The notes under the pieces were generated by a model, which had not been told where the DNA came from, made no database searches, and was given only the letters and a program-made list of their open reading frames with translations. From positions 1 to 30,371 of IMG/VR virus record IMGVR_UViG_3300020027_000028: a DNA stretch of 30,371 nt; one strand, written 5' to 3'. The DNA is from a virus. This document shows positions 1 through 7,070 of this stretch, one piece after another; the first letter of the stretch is position 1; each line of letters begins with the position of its first letter. Both the position numbers and the translations under genes were made by a program.

Positions 1-492
1 GAGGACCCGTTTGAGCTAGAGCTAACGGGTCGAGTCCTCAACGAATTGCGCGGCGAGATACGCCGAGGCAGAGGGCCGTTCAGGTCCTTGGCAAGACCTA
101 CCCACAATAGCGACCAACTGCCGAGAGATGGGAACCATTATGTCACCTGGTTAGGGATTGTCAAGCACAGGCAATACAAGGACTATCTTGAGGATGAACG
201 CGCGCGGAGCGGCTCGGCAATCGAGGACATCCTCAAGGAAATGCGAGACCCGCACTTACTCAAGAGTTGCGTATTGCAGTGTTATGACGACGGTGATGAT
301 GAGGTGTATATCAGATTCAACCGTTGGATTTACCCGCGCTTCAAGGATCAACTTGAAAGTGTCGTGCAGGGACAGGACATTGTCCTTGTCAGCGGCAAGA
401 AGAGGCATGGGTTCGGCCTATCTATCCAAGCCGACACAATGTTTGTGATTAGCATGGCACCCGACAATGGAATGGATGACGACAATGAATGA
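1..492 (+). CDS. OB-fold protein, 5'-truncated; possibly the C-terminal end of a DNA polymerase III alpha (DnaE-like) subunit
   Basis: The frame is open from the first base, so the gene begins upstream; 163 residues are visible, ending in TGA at 490-492. The visible part contains VTWLGIVKHRQYKD, then RFNRWIYPRF and DIVLVSGKK. This strand order (a hydrophobic G-I-V strand, a variable loop, then a V-L-V-x-G-K strand) is typical of the OB-fold nucleic-acid-binding domain at the C-terminus of bacterial and phage DnaE-type polymerases. The assignment is by pattern only, because no catalytic region lies in the window. A stand-alone OB-fold or DHH-type protein is possible. It is followed by thyX with a short overlap, which fits a replication and nucleotide operon. 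There is an internal TTG at 46, but the open upstream frame argues against it as the start. Confidence 0.6.
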   Translation, partial: EDPFELELTGRVLNELRGEIRRGRGPFRSLARPTHNSDQLPRDGNHYVTWLGIVKHRQYKDYLEDERARSGSAIEDILKEMRDPHLLKSCVLQCYDDGDDEVYIRFNRWIYPRFKDQLESVVQGQDIVLVSGKKRHGFGLSIQADTMFVISMAPDNGMDDDNE

Positions 493-1582
493 TGGCTACA
501 AGGACACAAATGACCTACCGGGACAGAGATACAACGAGAAGGAAGGTCGATGGGAATTTCCACTTGCTGATGCTGCCGGACAGTTTGCTCCGACAGGTTT
601 GATGGGTTGGGTGGCCGAGACAACGGAAGGTCATGCGATCCTGTTGACGCAACGCGACATGGAAATCCAGCCAGGACCCGATTGGAAGTGGGATAAAGTG
701 GCAAACGAGTGGGTCAATCCTGATGGGTCTGGATCTGGGGCTGTGGATCTGGGCATGCCGCAGTACCAGATGAACCAGGATGGGAATGATCCCACCAGTC
801 CCGTCATGCGAGACTTGGCATTTAACCGGCACTCCAAGAACGCCGACGGCAGACTGGTTCAGGGCATCGATGAGAAGCAGCTTCAACTCACACTGAGCCG
901 CGCGATTCGCGCGACTACAGGGATCAAGCTTGATGAGCCATATGAGCCGGACGACTGGGAGGAGATGCTGCGGGGCGGCCTACAGACGGCCCTAGAGACC
1001 CAGGTCATTGTGTTCGAGGTCCAGGGGGCTAGCCGAGCCCTGACACACCAGCTTGTCAGGTCGCGGCGGGCCGCTTTCCACCAGCAGTCCCAGCGCGCCA
1101 CATTCATGGGGGTGCGTCCGAACATTCGCATTCCGGAAACGGTGGCCAGGAACCCGCGCGCTAGCGAGGCATTCATCAAGAGTGCTGAGATGGCTGCTGA
1201 GGCGTACAACATCGCTTGTGAGGAAGACCTGAGCTACGAGAACGCGCGGTACATCCTGCCTGAGGGTACGACAAACTACATCTTGTGCGAGTACTCCATT
1301 CGAGAGTTCATGGCAGTGTATGCGTACCGCGCGTGCTCGATGTTCATGACTGAGATGGTGTATTGCGTTCGTCGAATGGGGGCCGCATTGAAGGAAGCGC
1401 ACCCGTTTATGGATAGGTATGTCAAGATTTCTTGCGAGACCAGCAAGGGAAATGTTGACGGTGGCACAGAAGGGCACCATTGTACCTTCCAGGGCTGGGA
1501 GACCGTTGACGGGCAATGTGATATGCCCTGGGCTAGGGAAGAGAATCGTTCATTCCGCAGCAAGCGTCACGGCATCGGCTGA
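485..1582 (+). CDS. thyX: Flavin-dependent thymidylate synthase ThyX with N-terminal extension
   Basis: ThyX makes dTMP from dUMP using FAD, methylene-tetrahydrofolate and NADPH. The diagnostic region lies near residues 188-203: HQLVRSRRAAFHQQSQR follows the R-x-R-x7-S signature and continues as QSQR, typical of the family. The usual RHR is RSR here. Downstream, YENARYILPEGTTNY and the REFMAVYAYRAC stretch match the later substrate-binding helices. About 365 residues is long for ThyX (commonly 220-300). The extra roughly 110 N-terminal residues, with a W-rich WKWDKVANEWVNP stretch, are not recognised. Start: ATG 485 overlaps the upstream stop (ATGAATGA). ATG 467 and 476 are in frame and would lengthen the overlap; none has a strong ribosome-binding site. 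The family call is secure, the start less so. Confidence 0.93.
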   Translation: MNDGYKDTNDLPGQRYNEKEGRWEFPLADAAGQFAPTGLMGWVAETTEGHAILLTQRDMEIQPGPDWKWDKVANEWVNPDGSGSGAVDLGMPQYQMNQDGNDPTSPVMRDLAFNRHSKNADGRLVQGIDEKQLQLTLSRAIRATTGIKLDEPYEPDDWEEMLRGGLQTALETQVIVFEVQGASRALTHQLVRSRRAAFHQQSQRATFMGVRPNIRIPETVARNPRASEAFIKSAEMAAEAYNIACEEDLSYENARYILPEGTTNYILCEYSIREFMAVYAYRACSMFMTEMVYCVRRMGAALKEAHPFMDRYVKISCETSKGNVDGGTEGHHCTFQGWETVDGQCDMPWAREENRSFRSKRHGIG

Positions 1583-1785
1583 TGGGGCAAATTGGTTTCT
1601 TTGGTGAGACGCCAAGGTCACCATTGCATACACTATTGGAACCTGTGAACTATGGGATCCTCGATGAATCACAAATCTGTTCGCAATGTGCAGCCAAACT
1701 GCAGAATAGTGTGGAGGCCAGATTCCAACACGATCTTTTCCATGCAGCTCTGGCAGTATTGGCGTATTCAGCCATTAGGGGGTAG
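1582..1785 (+). CDS. Hypothetical small protein with one CxxC
   Basis: 67 residues. The ATG overlaps the stop of thyX in a TGATG junction (TGA 1580-1582, ATG 1582), which supports translational coupling. The protein has one Cys pair (ICSQCAAKL) near residue 33 and an alanine-rich hydrophobic C-terminal helix (HAALAVLAYSAI). No family is recognised. The Cys pair could bind metal, perhaps in a dimer, but this is inference. Confidence 0.6.
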   Translation: MGQIGFFGETPRSPLHTLLEPVNYGILDESQICSQCAAKLQNSVEARFQHDLFHAALAVLAYSAIRG

Positions 1786-1849
1786 GGACTAGTCCGTTCG
1801 GTCTAATGAACGGTACAATCGGCCTGCTTGGGAGAGACAGGTGGCGTCT

Positions 1850-2152
1850 ATGGAGATGCATAAGGTTCCTCAGCATGTGGGACCAATCATAAGACATGCC
1901 TGTGATTGTGAGCTGGTCGTCTGCCAGATGCACTTCATTGCCGCAATCCCAATCATGTGCGTAAACTGTGGGAAGCATTACGTATCGGTTTTCTACGGTC
2001 TGGGCCATGACGGTTTGTGGGAGCCAGTCCTTGAGACCCCCGTGTCCGCGCTTGGTGGTGTGGATGTGGGGGTCTCTGCAGTTGAGTGGATCGAAATTGA
2101 ACCGGAAGGATGCGAGTGTGGAGCATGGAGTCGATTGGTCGGCGGGGCCTAG
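1850..2152 (+). CDS. Hypothetical Cys-rich protein
   Basis: 100 residues from ATG 1850, with AGGTGG at 1839-1844 as ribosome-binding site. GTG 1841 is an in-frame alternative with GGGAGAG upstream. Cysteines are clustered: HACDCELVVC, then MCVNCGKHY, and CECGAW near the C-terminus, a pattern suggesting one or two zinc sites. No family is recognised. The preceding 64 bases hold only a weak hairpin, CCGTTC (1794-1799) with GAACGG (1808-1813). Confidence 0.6.
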   Translation: MEMHKVPQHVGPIIRHACDCELVVCQMHFIAAIPIMCVNCGKHYVSVFYGLGHDGLWEPVLETPVSALGGVDVGVSAVEWIEIEPEGCECGAWSRLVGGA

Positions 2153-2513
2153 AGCCCACCCAGGAAGGGTCCTGGAAGCCGTTGTACGGGCCGTAGCGCT
2201 TACGGAGGAGGAATCGGGTCCGCTACGCCGGTTCGAGCGAGAGGCGGCCGTACGGGGCGCGCTAGAGGGCGTGCTCGGCTATCGGGTCGTGGTCGGTCGG
2301 TTCGCCCCTCCTGGTTTTTCTTCTATCGAACATCTGCATCCTGACGGAAAAGTGCGCTCCGTGTCACCATGCAATGTTCGTGAATTTGAAATGTGGGAAT
2401 GCCTCGTGCGTTTCGGTGTGGATATTGTTTCGAGGATTGTCGACGGTGTTGGGTCGGGGGGCTCTGGGGCAAGGATGGTTGAGAGTGCGCAGCCGAAAGA
2501 AAGCTACCTTTGA
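2118..2513 (+). CDS. Hypothetical protein, GC-rich 5' half
   Basis: 131 residues from GTG 2118, preceded by GGAAGGA at 2104-2110 at good spacing. It overlaps the previous gene by about 35 bases. The frame is open further upstream to 1968, but that part reads as a shadow of the preceding gene. The N-terminal half is rich in Arg, Glu, Val and Gly and visibly richer in GC (about 2150-2310) than its surroundings. The second half (FEMWECLVRFGVDIVSRIVD) looks helical. It sits directly before the resolvase gene. Function unknown. Confidence 0.45.
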   Translation: MEHGVDWSAGPRAHPGRVLEAVVRAVALTEEESGPLRRFEREAAVRGALEGVLGYRVVVGRFAPPGFSSIEHLHPDGKVRSVSPCNVREFEMWECLVRFGVDIVSRIVDGVGSGGSGARMVESAQPKESYL

Positions 2514-2523
2514 TCATGAAGAA

Positions 2524-3081
2524 ATGGTGAACAGCCCCGTTGTCATATCGGTCGATGCTGGGGGGACAACGGGTTGGTCCATCATGCAGGTCCACCCTGA
2601 AAGCTTGGTTGACCCTGACGTCCCAATACTTGCAAACATGGAGCATTGGGAGCATGGTCAAATCGTGTCCAACGGTGATGGCGGCAAGTATTCCAAGGAC
2701 ATGGAAGATGCCACCGTTGATGAGCTACTGGATTTGGCCGAGAATTGGGTTGGTGCAGTCTGGGTTCTTGAGGACTTCATCCTTCGCAAGCCGTCAATGG
2801 CACGCGAGCTACTCACGCCCGTACGGATCAATGCATCCCTAGGCTACTCCCTGGGATTGTTGGGCATACAGATCGTGTACCAGATGCCAGACTTCGCCAA
2901 ACGGGTTGCTTCAGATGCCCGTTTGAAGGAGTGGCTTCTGTATGAACGGGCAGGCGGCATGCAGCACGCGCGGGATGCTGATCGGCATGGCATTGTGTTT
3001 CTGCGACGCTTAAAGGAGAAAAGCAAATTGCGGGGTGCGTTTTTCCCGCATTTCTACACGCCCGACGGCGTCCTTAAGTAG
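2524..3081 (+). CDS. RuvC-like Holliday junction resolvase / RNase H-fold nuclease
   Basis: 185 residues from ATG 2524; the frame is open upstream to 2374, but the fold starts here. The order of motifs is that of RuvC-type resolvases: VVISVDAGGTTGWS (acidic residue D11 followed by a G-G-T-T-G turn), VWVLEDFILR (E83), a mid-helix TPVRINASLGYSL, and HARDADRH (D151/D153) near the C-terminus. Phage members of this family cut branched replication or recombination intermediates before packaging, acting as dimers with metal ions. The protein has the family's usual length and directly precedes the replication gene, with a hairpin between them. The exact activity (resolvase or another RNase H-fold nuclease) cannot be decided from sequence alone. 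Confidence 0.8.
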   Translation: MVNSPVVISVDAGGTTGWSIMQVHPESLVDPDVPILANMEHWEHGQIVSNGDGGKYSKDMEDATVDELLDLAENWVGAVWVLEDFILRKPSMARELLTPVRINASLGYSLGLLGIQIVYQMPDFAKRVASDARLKEWLLYERAGGMQHARDADRHGIVFLRRLKEKSKLRGAFFPHFYTPDGVLK

Positions 3082-3125
3082 GTCCGTCCCGCGAGTAGGA
3101 TAAGCGGTCGGTAATAAAAATAGGA

Positions 3126-3148
3126 CGGCCCCCGTGGAGTGGGGGCCG
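3126..3148 (+). terminator. GC-rich hairpin after the resolvase gene
   Basis: CGGCCCCC (3126-3133) pairs perfectly with GGGGGCCG (3141-3148) across a 7-base loop. The + strand lacks a T-run after the stem. The preceding bases (AATAAAAATA) would form a U-run if read from the minus strand, so the element is better shaped for the opposite direction or acts only as an RNA-stabilising stem. Confidence 0.5.
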
Positions 3149-3163
3149 CCCTAGAAACCGAAC

Positions 3164-3217
3164 GGAGCGATATGAGTATATCGGAGCGACCCCGCAAACA
3201 AAAGGCCCGATTCGGGC
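3164..3217 (+). promoter_or_regulatory. Paired repeats and hairpins upstream of the primase-polymerase gene
   Basis: Three elements lie together. GGAGCGA occurs twice (3164-3170 and 3183-3189). Between them is an inverted repeat, CGATAT (3168-3173), GAGT loop, ATATCG (3178-3183). A second small hairpin follows, GCCCG (3205-3209), ATT, CGGGC (3213-3217), flanked by A and T residues like a weak terminator or attenuator. The position just before the replication gene suggests an operator or leader structure, but no protein or RNA partner is evident. Confidence 0.35.
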
Positions 3218-3231
3218 TTGCTCGTGGCTAG
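3172..3231 (+). CDS. Possible 19-residue leader peptide ahead of the primase-polymerase
   Basis: ATG 3172 has GGAG at 3164-3167 upstream and encodes MSISERPRKQKARFGLARG. Its TAG (3229-3231) overlaps the candidate GTG start (3224) of the next gene. It is very basic. It could be a coupling leader that brings ribosomes to a downstream start lacking its own ribosome-binding site, or the true N-terminus of the large protein if a frame change occurs here. Low confidence because it is so short. Confidence 0.3.
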   Translation: MSISERPRKQKARFGLARG

Positions 3232-5833
3232 GCCGAAACGCCGACCATCGGTGCCAGACATCCGTTGTGAGCAACCGTTCGCTCGTGGCGCGCAGGGTGC
3301 ATTTGACAATGGGTGGCTGCCCGTTCCCGGTCGAGTATCTGGTGGGGCCAACCCAAAGGGCGGCACGTTTAGCGGCAAAGAGCCTGCGTTCGCCGGGATC
3401 ACCGCGCGGAAGAATGACATCGATAACATCACCGGTGATTGGGTCGACAGTCAGATTGAACGGTTCACCGGCAAGGCCAACAGTCTGTTGTTGTGGCTGG
3501 ATGAATACCACATCGGTTTCGATGTTGACCACTATGAGAAAGAAACGGCATCAGGCAAGAAGGAGTGGCGCCTGGGTGGCGACCAACTTGCTGAGATGGA
3601 AAAGAAGTGGGGGAAGCTACCTGACACCGTTGTCGTAACCGCCCGCGCGGATGGCGTGTCTGGTATCCGTTTGTTCGAGCTTCCTCGACCGTTGAAGGCA
3701 TCATTGGGCAAGATCAATGATGCTATCGAGATTATTTCGCGCAACTATCGGTGCGTAGCGGCTCCCCCGTCATACCACGTAGGCGTTGACGGTTATGTCA
3801 AGGCATATCTTCCAGGTGAAAAGCTGGACGGCAACGGTGTCCTTGAGATGCCATCCATTGAGAAGTGCGCCATGCTTCCCGATGAGTGGTTTGACGCTCT
3901 TGAAGAGGGCGGCATATCACAGTTCATACCCAAGAAGGATTTTGGCGGGTATGTCAAGAACAGATCGGCCATCGAAAAATGGCTGGAGCAGGATCGGTTC
4001 GCCGGTGAGCCCTGCGCGGCATTCGTCAGAATTTTGGATGGTCTTGAGGCAAACTTTGGCAAACCAGACCCTCACCATTGGTTCGCCCCACAGACCTTCA
4101 AAGCCTGCTGTATGGCAATGGAAGGCCATGTTGGACTTTTAGAGTTCCTAAACCGTTGCGAAGATCTGTTTGAGCATGAGCTTGAAGAAGGGGCTCACCG
4201 CGCGCGGGATACTGGCGAAATATCTCGTGAGTGGGATTCACTGATCGACGGTGCCATCCTGTCAGCAATGACCAAGGATGAAGATGGCATGTTCATCGGC
4301 TATCCAGACAAATGTAATTGTCCGACCATAGGGACAGATGGTCGTCCAATGCATGAGATTAATATCAATCAATATGATTTTCATGCCGAGATGGAGCCAT
4401 GTTATCGTGCTTTGGGGGGTGGCATCGAAAAGGTGGAGGGGGTGTATCTTTCAGGGAATGTGTTGTCGTCATTCTATTATGGCAGACTGGAGGAGCTGGA
4501 TAAGCATGCATTGCGAGATGTCATTTCAGGAGTCGTTTCATTCCGGACGACCCGTACAGCTGGCCGGGACGGGCCGCCGATTCAGGTGCCGGCAATACCT
4601 CCATTACCGCTCCTAGAGTCCCTCCTGAGCTCTCCGCGCCGGTATGAGCACCTTCCTGCGCTAGACCGATTCGCCCGGACACCGTTCTATGCGTGGGATG
4701 ATGGCAAACCTGTTCTTGTGCGAGACAATGGATATCACGAGAAGCACAGGGTCATCGTAGAGCTTGATGATCACATGCTAGATGCCATGGATCGTGTCGA
4801 TGGCAAGAATTCTGATCGAGCTATGTCATTAATCCGTGATGTGTTCTGCGATTTTCCTTTCGCCGGCAACTCTGATTTCGCAACAGTGCTATCGGCATTG
4901 TTGATTCCGTTTGTGCGAGATCTGTTTGAGGGCCCAACTCCGCTACACATGATCGATGCCCCAACTCCGCGCACTGGGAAGGGTCTATTGGCCAGGACCA
5001 TTGCGGGCATCGTCTTGGGTCCAGATGGCCTGGATCGTCTAACGGTCATGCCACCACCAAGCAACAATGTTGAGTTTCGCAAGACGCTGTTCGCAACGCT
5101 CATGGAGTTGCCGTCCATAGTTCAGATCGACAATATCGAGGACAAGCTCTCAAGTCCTGCATTGGCCATGATCTTGACAGAGGTGACATTTAAAGACAGG
5201 GTGCTCGGTCTCAGTAAGATGGCGCGACCTGTGAACAAATGTCTGTGGATAGCAACAGGCAACAATCCCACCACAAGTGATGAAATCGCACGTCGCATCG
5301 TTTCATGTCGGTTGGACTCGGGTACGGAAACACCGCATAAGGGTCGCAAGTTTAGGCATGCAGACCTTCCTGGCTGGGTGCGAGAAAAGCGTCATGAGAT
5401 CGTTTGGGCTTGCTTGACATTGGTGCAAAATTGGATAAATGAGGACATGCCAGAAGGCGAGGCAGAGCTTGGCGGCTTTGAAGATTGGGCCAGGATTGTT
5501 GGTGGAATTTTGGAATGCGCGGGTATTGGCTCGCTATTGGCCAATCAAGATCAGTTCCTTTTACGTGTTGAAGATGAGTCTGAAATCATGCTTGATTTGG
5601 TGAAAGGTTGGGCATCAGTTCATGGAATTGGTGTCGAAAATAGCATCATTGCTAGAGATCTTTTGTCGGTTCCGAACATTGACGACTTGGTTGATTATCG
5701 CGGGAAGAACCCAAGTATGGTCATTGGAAGGAAGATCGGCAAGATGCAGGGGAGAATCATTGGAGGTTTCAAAATTGAACGGGTGGAGATCAAAAAAGAG
5801 TTGCGATGGGTTCTTTCCCCGAATTCTATTTAG
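3224..5833 (+). CDS. Primase-polymerase (AEP/prim-pol) fused to a AAA+ helicase-like domain
   Basis: A replication initiator of about 869 residues (numbering here is from TTG 3218). The N-terminal prim-pol domain has NGWLPVPG near 31-38, then the catalytic pair in IGFDVDHY (D102, D104), ADGVSGIRLF near 144-153 and APPSYH near 182-187; all match the bifunctional primase/polymerase family in order. The middle (200-570) is a linker and helical region. The C-terminal part has a P-loop-like DAPTPRTGKGLLA near 580-592, a Walker B-like VQIDN near 635-639, a sensor-1-like WIATGNNP near 677-684 and an Arg pair near 692-693, as in phage helicases that act with prim-pol. The P-loop ends in GKG rather than GK[ST]. 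The start is uncertain: TTG 3218, GTG 3224 and GTG 3251 are possible, none with a clear ribosome-binding site. The repeat-rich region follows directly. Confidence 0.88.
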   Translation: MARPKRRPSVPDIRCEQPFARGAQGAFDNGWLPVPGRVSGGANPKGGTFSGKEPAFAGITARKNDIDNITGDWVDSQIERFTGKANSLLLWLDEYHIGFDVDHYEKETASGKKEWRLGGDQLAEMEKKWGKLPDTVVVTARADGVSGIRLFELPRPLKASLGKINDAIEIISRNYRCVAAPPSYHVGVDGYVKAYLPGEKLDGNGVLEMPSIEKCAMLPDEWFDALEEGGISQFIPKKDFGGYVKNRSAIEKWLEQDRFAGEPCAAFVRILDGLEANFGKPDPHHWFAPQTFKACCMAMEGHVGLLEFLNRCEDLFEHELEEGAHRARDTGEISREWDSLIDGAILSAMTKDEDGMFIGYPDKCNCPTIGTDGRPMHEININQYDFHAEMEPCYRALGGGIEKVEGVYLSGNVLSSFYYGRLEELDKHALRDVISGVVSFRTTRTAGRDGPPIQVPAIPPLPLLESLLSSPRRYEHLPALDRFARTPFYAWDDGKPVLVRDNGYHEKHRVIVELDDHMLDAMDRVDGKNSDRAMSLIRDVFCDFPFAGNSDFATVLSALLIPFVRDLFEGPTPLHMIDAPTPRTGKGLLARTIAGIVLGPDGLDRLTVMPPPSNNVEFRKTLFATLMELPSIVQIDNIEDKLSSPALAMILTEVTFKDRVLGLSKMARPVNKCLWIATGNNPTTSDEIARRIVSCRLDSGTETPHKGRKFRHADLPGWVREKRHEIVWACLTLVQNWINEDMPEGEAELGGFEDWARIVGGILECAGIGSLLANQDQFLLRVEDESEIMLDLVKGWASVHGIGVENSIIARDLLSVPNIDDLVDYRGKNPSMVIGRKIGKMQGRIIGGFKIERVEIKKELRWVLSPNSI

Positions 5834-5845
5834 ATTTCAAGCGAC

Positions 5846-6150
5846 AAAGTACCCCCGCAAGATCGTTTGTAACAGAAGTACCCCCAAAGTTTCTCCTGGT
5901 AGGAGTGGGTGTGAAGATCGTTAGGGGTACTTTCGGCAGTTTTCTTACAGGGTTCGCAGGGGCTTAGCGCGGGCATGCGCGTAAATACGCATAGGCCCGT
6001 ATACGTATATGTAATTTCTGAAATAAGTACCGTAAGTACCGTAAGTACCCCCTAGAGAGGAATAAGACCTGGTCAGAAGGGGTAGTTAGCGGGGGTACTT
6101 TGTTTGAAACGGGGGTACTTTGAGGAAAAGTGCCTGGTCAGAAGTAGGGT
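5846..6150. repeat. AAGTACC(CCC) repeat array; candidate replication origin or operator cluster
   Basis: The 360 bases between the helicase and the next gene carry no convincing gene. They hold at least eight copies of a short element. Forward: AAAGTACCCCC 5846-5856 and AAGTACCCCC 5876-5885. Inverted: AGGGGTACTTT 5923-5933. Forward, tandem with 9-base period: TAAGTACCG 6024-6032, TAAGTACCG 6033-6041 and TAAGTACCCCC 6042-6052. Inverted, 20 bases apart: GGGGGTACTTT 6091-6101 and 6111-6121. A degenerate AGGGTACAA lies near 6146-6154. AAGATCG also recurs at 5859, 5914 and 6153. An AT-rich palindromic stretch (TATACGTATA, 5999-6008) lies in the middle. Repeats plus an AT-rich segment next to an initiator gene are typical of iteron origins; a repressor operator array is the alternative. 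Confidence 0.8.
6068..6144 (+). repeat. Direct repeat CCTGGTCAGAAG, two copies
   Basis: The 12-mer CCTGGTCAGAAG is at 6068-6079 and again at 6133-6144, 65 bases apart, flanking the two inverted GGGGGTACTTT copies. Both copies are followed within a few bases by a G-rich stretch (GGGGTAG and TAGGGTAC). The bracketed layout suggests a duplicated regulatory or origin unit. Confidence 0.7.
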
Positions 6151-6194
6151 ACAAGATCGAATGACCTGCAATCTTGAATGAAGGGGTGAAAGAC

Positions 6195-6482
6195 ATGAAG
6201 ACGAATGATCTGCATGTTGAAAAGATCATTGAGTCCATTGACTATGTTGCAGCTTCATTGCGATCGATATCGCATGGAGGGCAAACGGGTCCTGAAGGCT
6301 TGGAAATGCTGTCAATAGCCGTTGGTGGCGAAGGCTTGGGCAACTCGCTGGGTGATTCTGTTAGTGGATGCGGAACTGCGGTTGCCGAGGCCATTCGTGA
6401 AGGGATGGAATATGTTGGTGATGCAAATGAGCGTGGACTCAAGGCCATTGCCGATGCAATACGTGAGGGTGCTGGAGGGTGA
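6195..6482 (+). CDS. Hypothetical helical protein with internal AIREG repeats
   Basis: 95 residues from ATG 6195, with AAGGGGTG at 6182-6189 as ribosome-binding site; an upstream TTG 6174 is in frame but less likely. The C-terminal part repeats VAEAIREGMEYV and IADAIREGAGG, suggesting an amphipathic helical pair. The middle is Gly/Ser-rich. It is the first gene after the repeat region. No family recognised. Confidence 0.65.
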   Translation: MKTNDLHVEKIIESIDYVAASLRSISHGGQTGPEGLEMLSIAVGGEGLGNSLGDSVSGCGTAVAEAIREGMEYVGDANERGLKAIADAIREGAGG

Positions 6483-6492
6483 GCTGTGTGCA

Positions 6493-6573
6493 ATGGCAAA
6501 GTACAATCGTTGGGGAAATGGGAAAGTTGACAACCGACCATATGTTCGATTGTTTGAGATGGAGTGGACATGA
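6493..6573 (+). CDS. Possible 26-residue peptide coupled to the next gene
   Basis: ATG 6493 opens a short frame (MAKYNRWGNGKVDNRPYVRL then FEMEWT) that ends in TGA 6571-6573, forming an ATGA overlap with the start at 6570. GGAGGG lies upstream near 6474-6479. Only the coupling and the ribosome-binding site support it. Confidence 0.35.
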   Translation: MAKYNRWGNGKVDNRPYVRLFEMEWT

Positions 6574-6755
6574 CAACACCGAACCGTGAGCCAAAGGGAC
6601 CAAGTGAGTTTTCACATGGACGTGGACTGAGACCACCTGAGGCTTTGGGTTATGAACAGACCAATGAGGATGAACTACATGCGTTTTTCAGAGTGAGCCA
6701 ACGGAGTGATGATCCTGAGGCAGAACTTGAATACACCGAATGGGAACGTGAGTGA
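6570..6755 (+). CDS. Hypothetical small acidic protein
   Basis: 61 residues from ATG 6570, with GGAG at 6561-6564. Hydrophilic, rich in Glu, Asp and Pro, with no membrane segment or Cys. The C-terminus is strongly acidic (DDPEAELEYTEWERE). Unrecognised. Confidence 0.5.
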   Translation: MTTPNREPKGPSEFSHGRGLRPPEALGYEQTNEDELHAFFRVSQRSDDPEAELEYTEWERE

Positions 6756-6756
6756 G

Positions 6757-6993
6757 ATGGAGGTGTTCAGATTGCTGGCTGTTGGGGCCAGTTTTGTTTC
6801 TGTGGCCGCCATCTGTTTTTCTGTAGCAACAATGTTGGTGTTCGCAGGATTGTTCATCAAGGATGGGATCGTATGGATGACCGGAGCCTTGAAGAAAAAG
6901 TTCTGCACCACCACACGCACACATATCTCTCAACGGCATGCTTCCACATCAAGCACGAAGATTGTCGGAAGACATGCAAGTTCTGTGGAATGA
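6757..6993 (+). CDS. Hypothetical membrane protein
   Basis: 78 residues from ATG 6757 (GTG 6748 is an alternative), directly after the previous stop. Residues about 5-35 form one long hydrophobic segment (LLAVGASFVSVAAICFSVAT onward). The C-terminal half is polar, rich in Thr, Ser and His, and overlaps the Cys-rich frame at 6873 in another phase, so that part may be a shadow of the neighbouring gene. The stop at 6991-6993 is followed by GAGGTG and a GTG start, a tidy arrangement in its favour. Confidence 0.45.
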   Translation: MEVFRLLAVGASFVSVAAICFSVATMLVFAGLFIKDGIVWMTGALKKKFCTTTRTHISQRHASTSSTKIVGRHASSVE

Positions 6994-7070
6994 GGTGTAT
7001 CTGTGAATGCCATCGGGATGCTGGCCAACAGAGTTTTCTTGAAGGCCTCATCGGATCACTCAGAAAATAG
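6873..7070 (+). CDS. Cys/His-rich small protein, probable zinc binder
   Basis: 65 residues from ATG 6873 with AAGGATGG at 6859-6866. The core, roughly residues 22-48, reads STACFHIKHEDC then RKTCKFCGMRCICECHRD: eight Cys with His residues at regular spacing, a pattern I recognise from small proteins of actinobacteria and their phages. The regular spacing makes chance unlikely. Overlaps in other frames with genes on both sides are unusually long (about 120 and 68 bases). Function unknown; zinc binding is inferred. Confidence 0.65.
   Translation: MDDRSLEEKVLHHHTHTYLSTACFHIKHEDCRKTCKFCGMRCICECHRDAGQQSFLEGLIGSLRK

Noticed and set aside
1968-2117. Upstream extension of the frame that contains the 2118-2513 gene
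   Set aside because: It overlaps the Cys-rich gene 1850-2152 and lacks a coding look; GTG 2118 has a clear ribosome-binding site.
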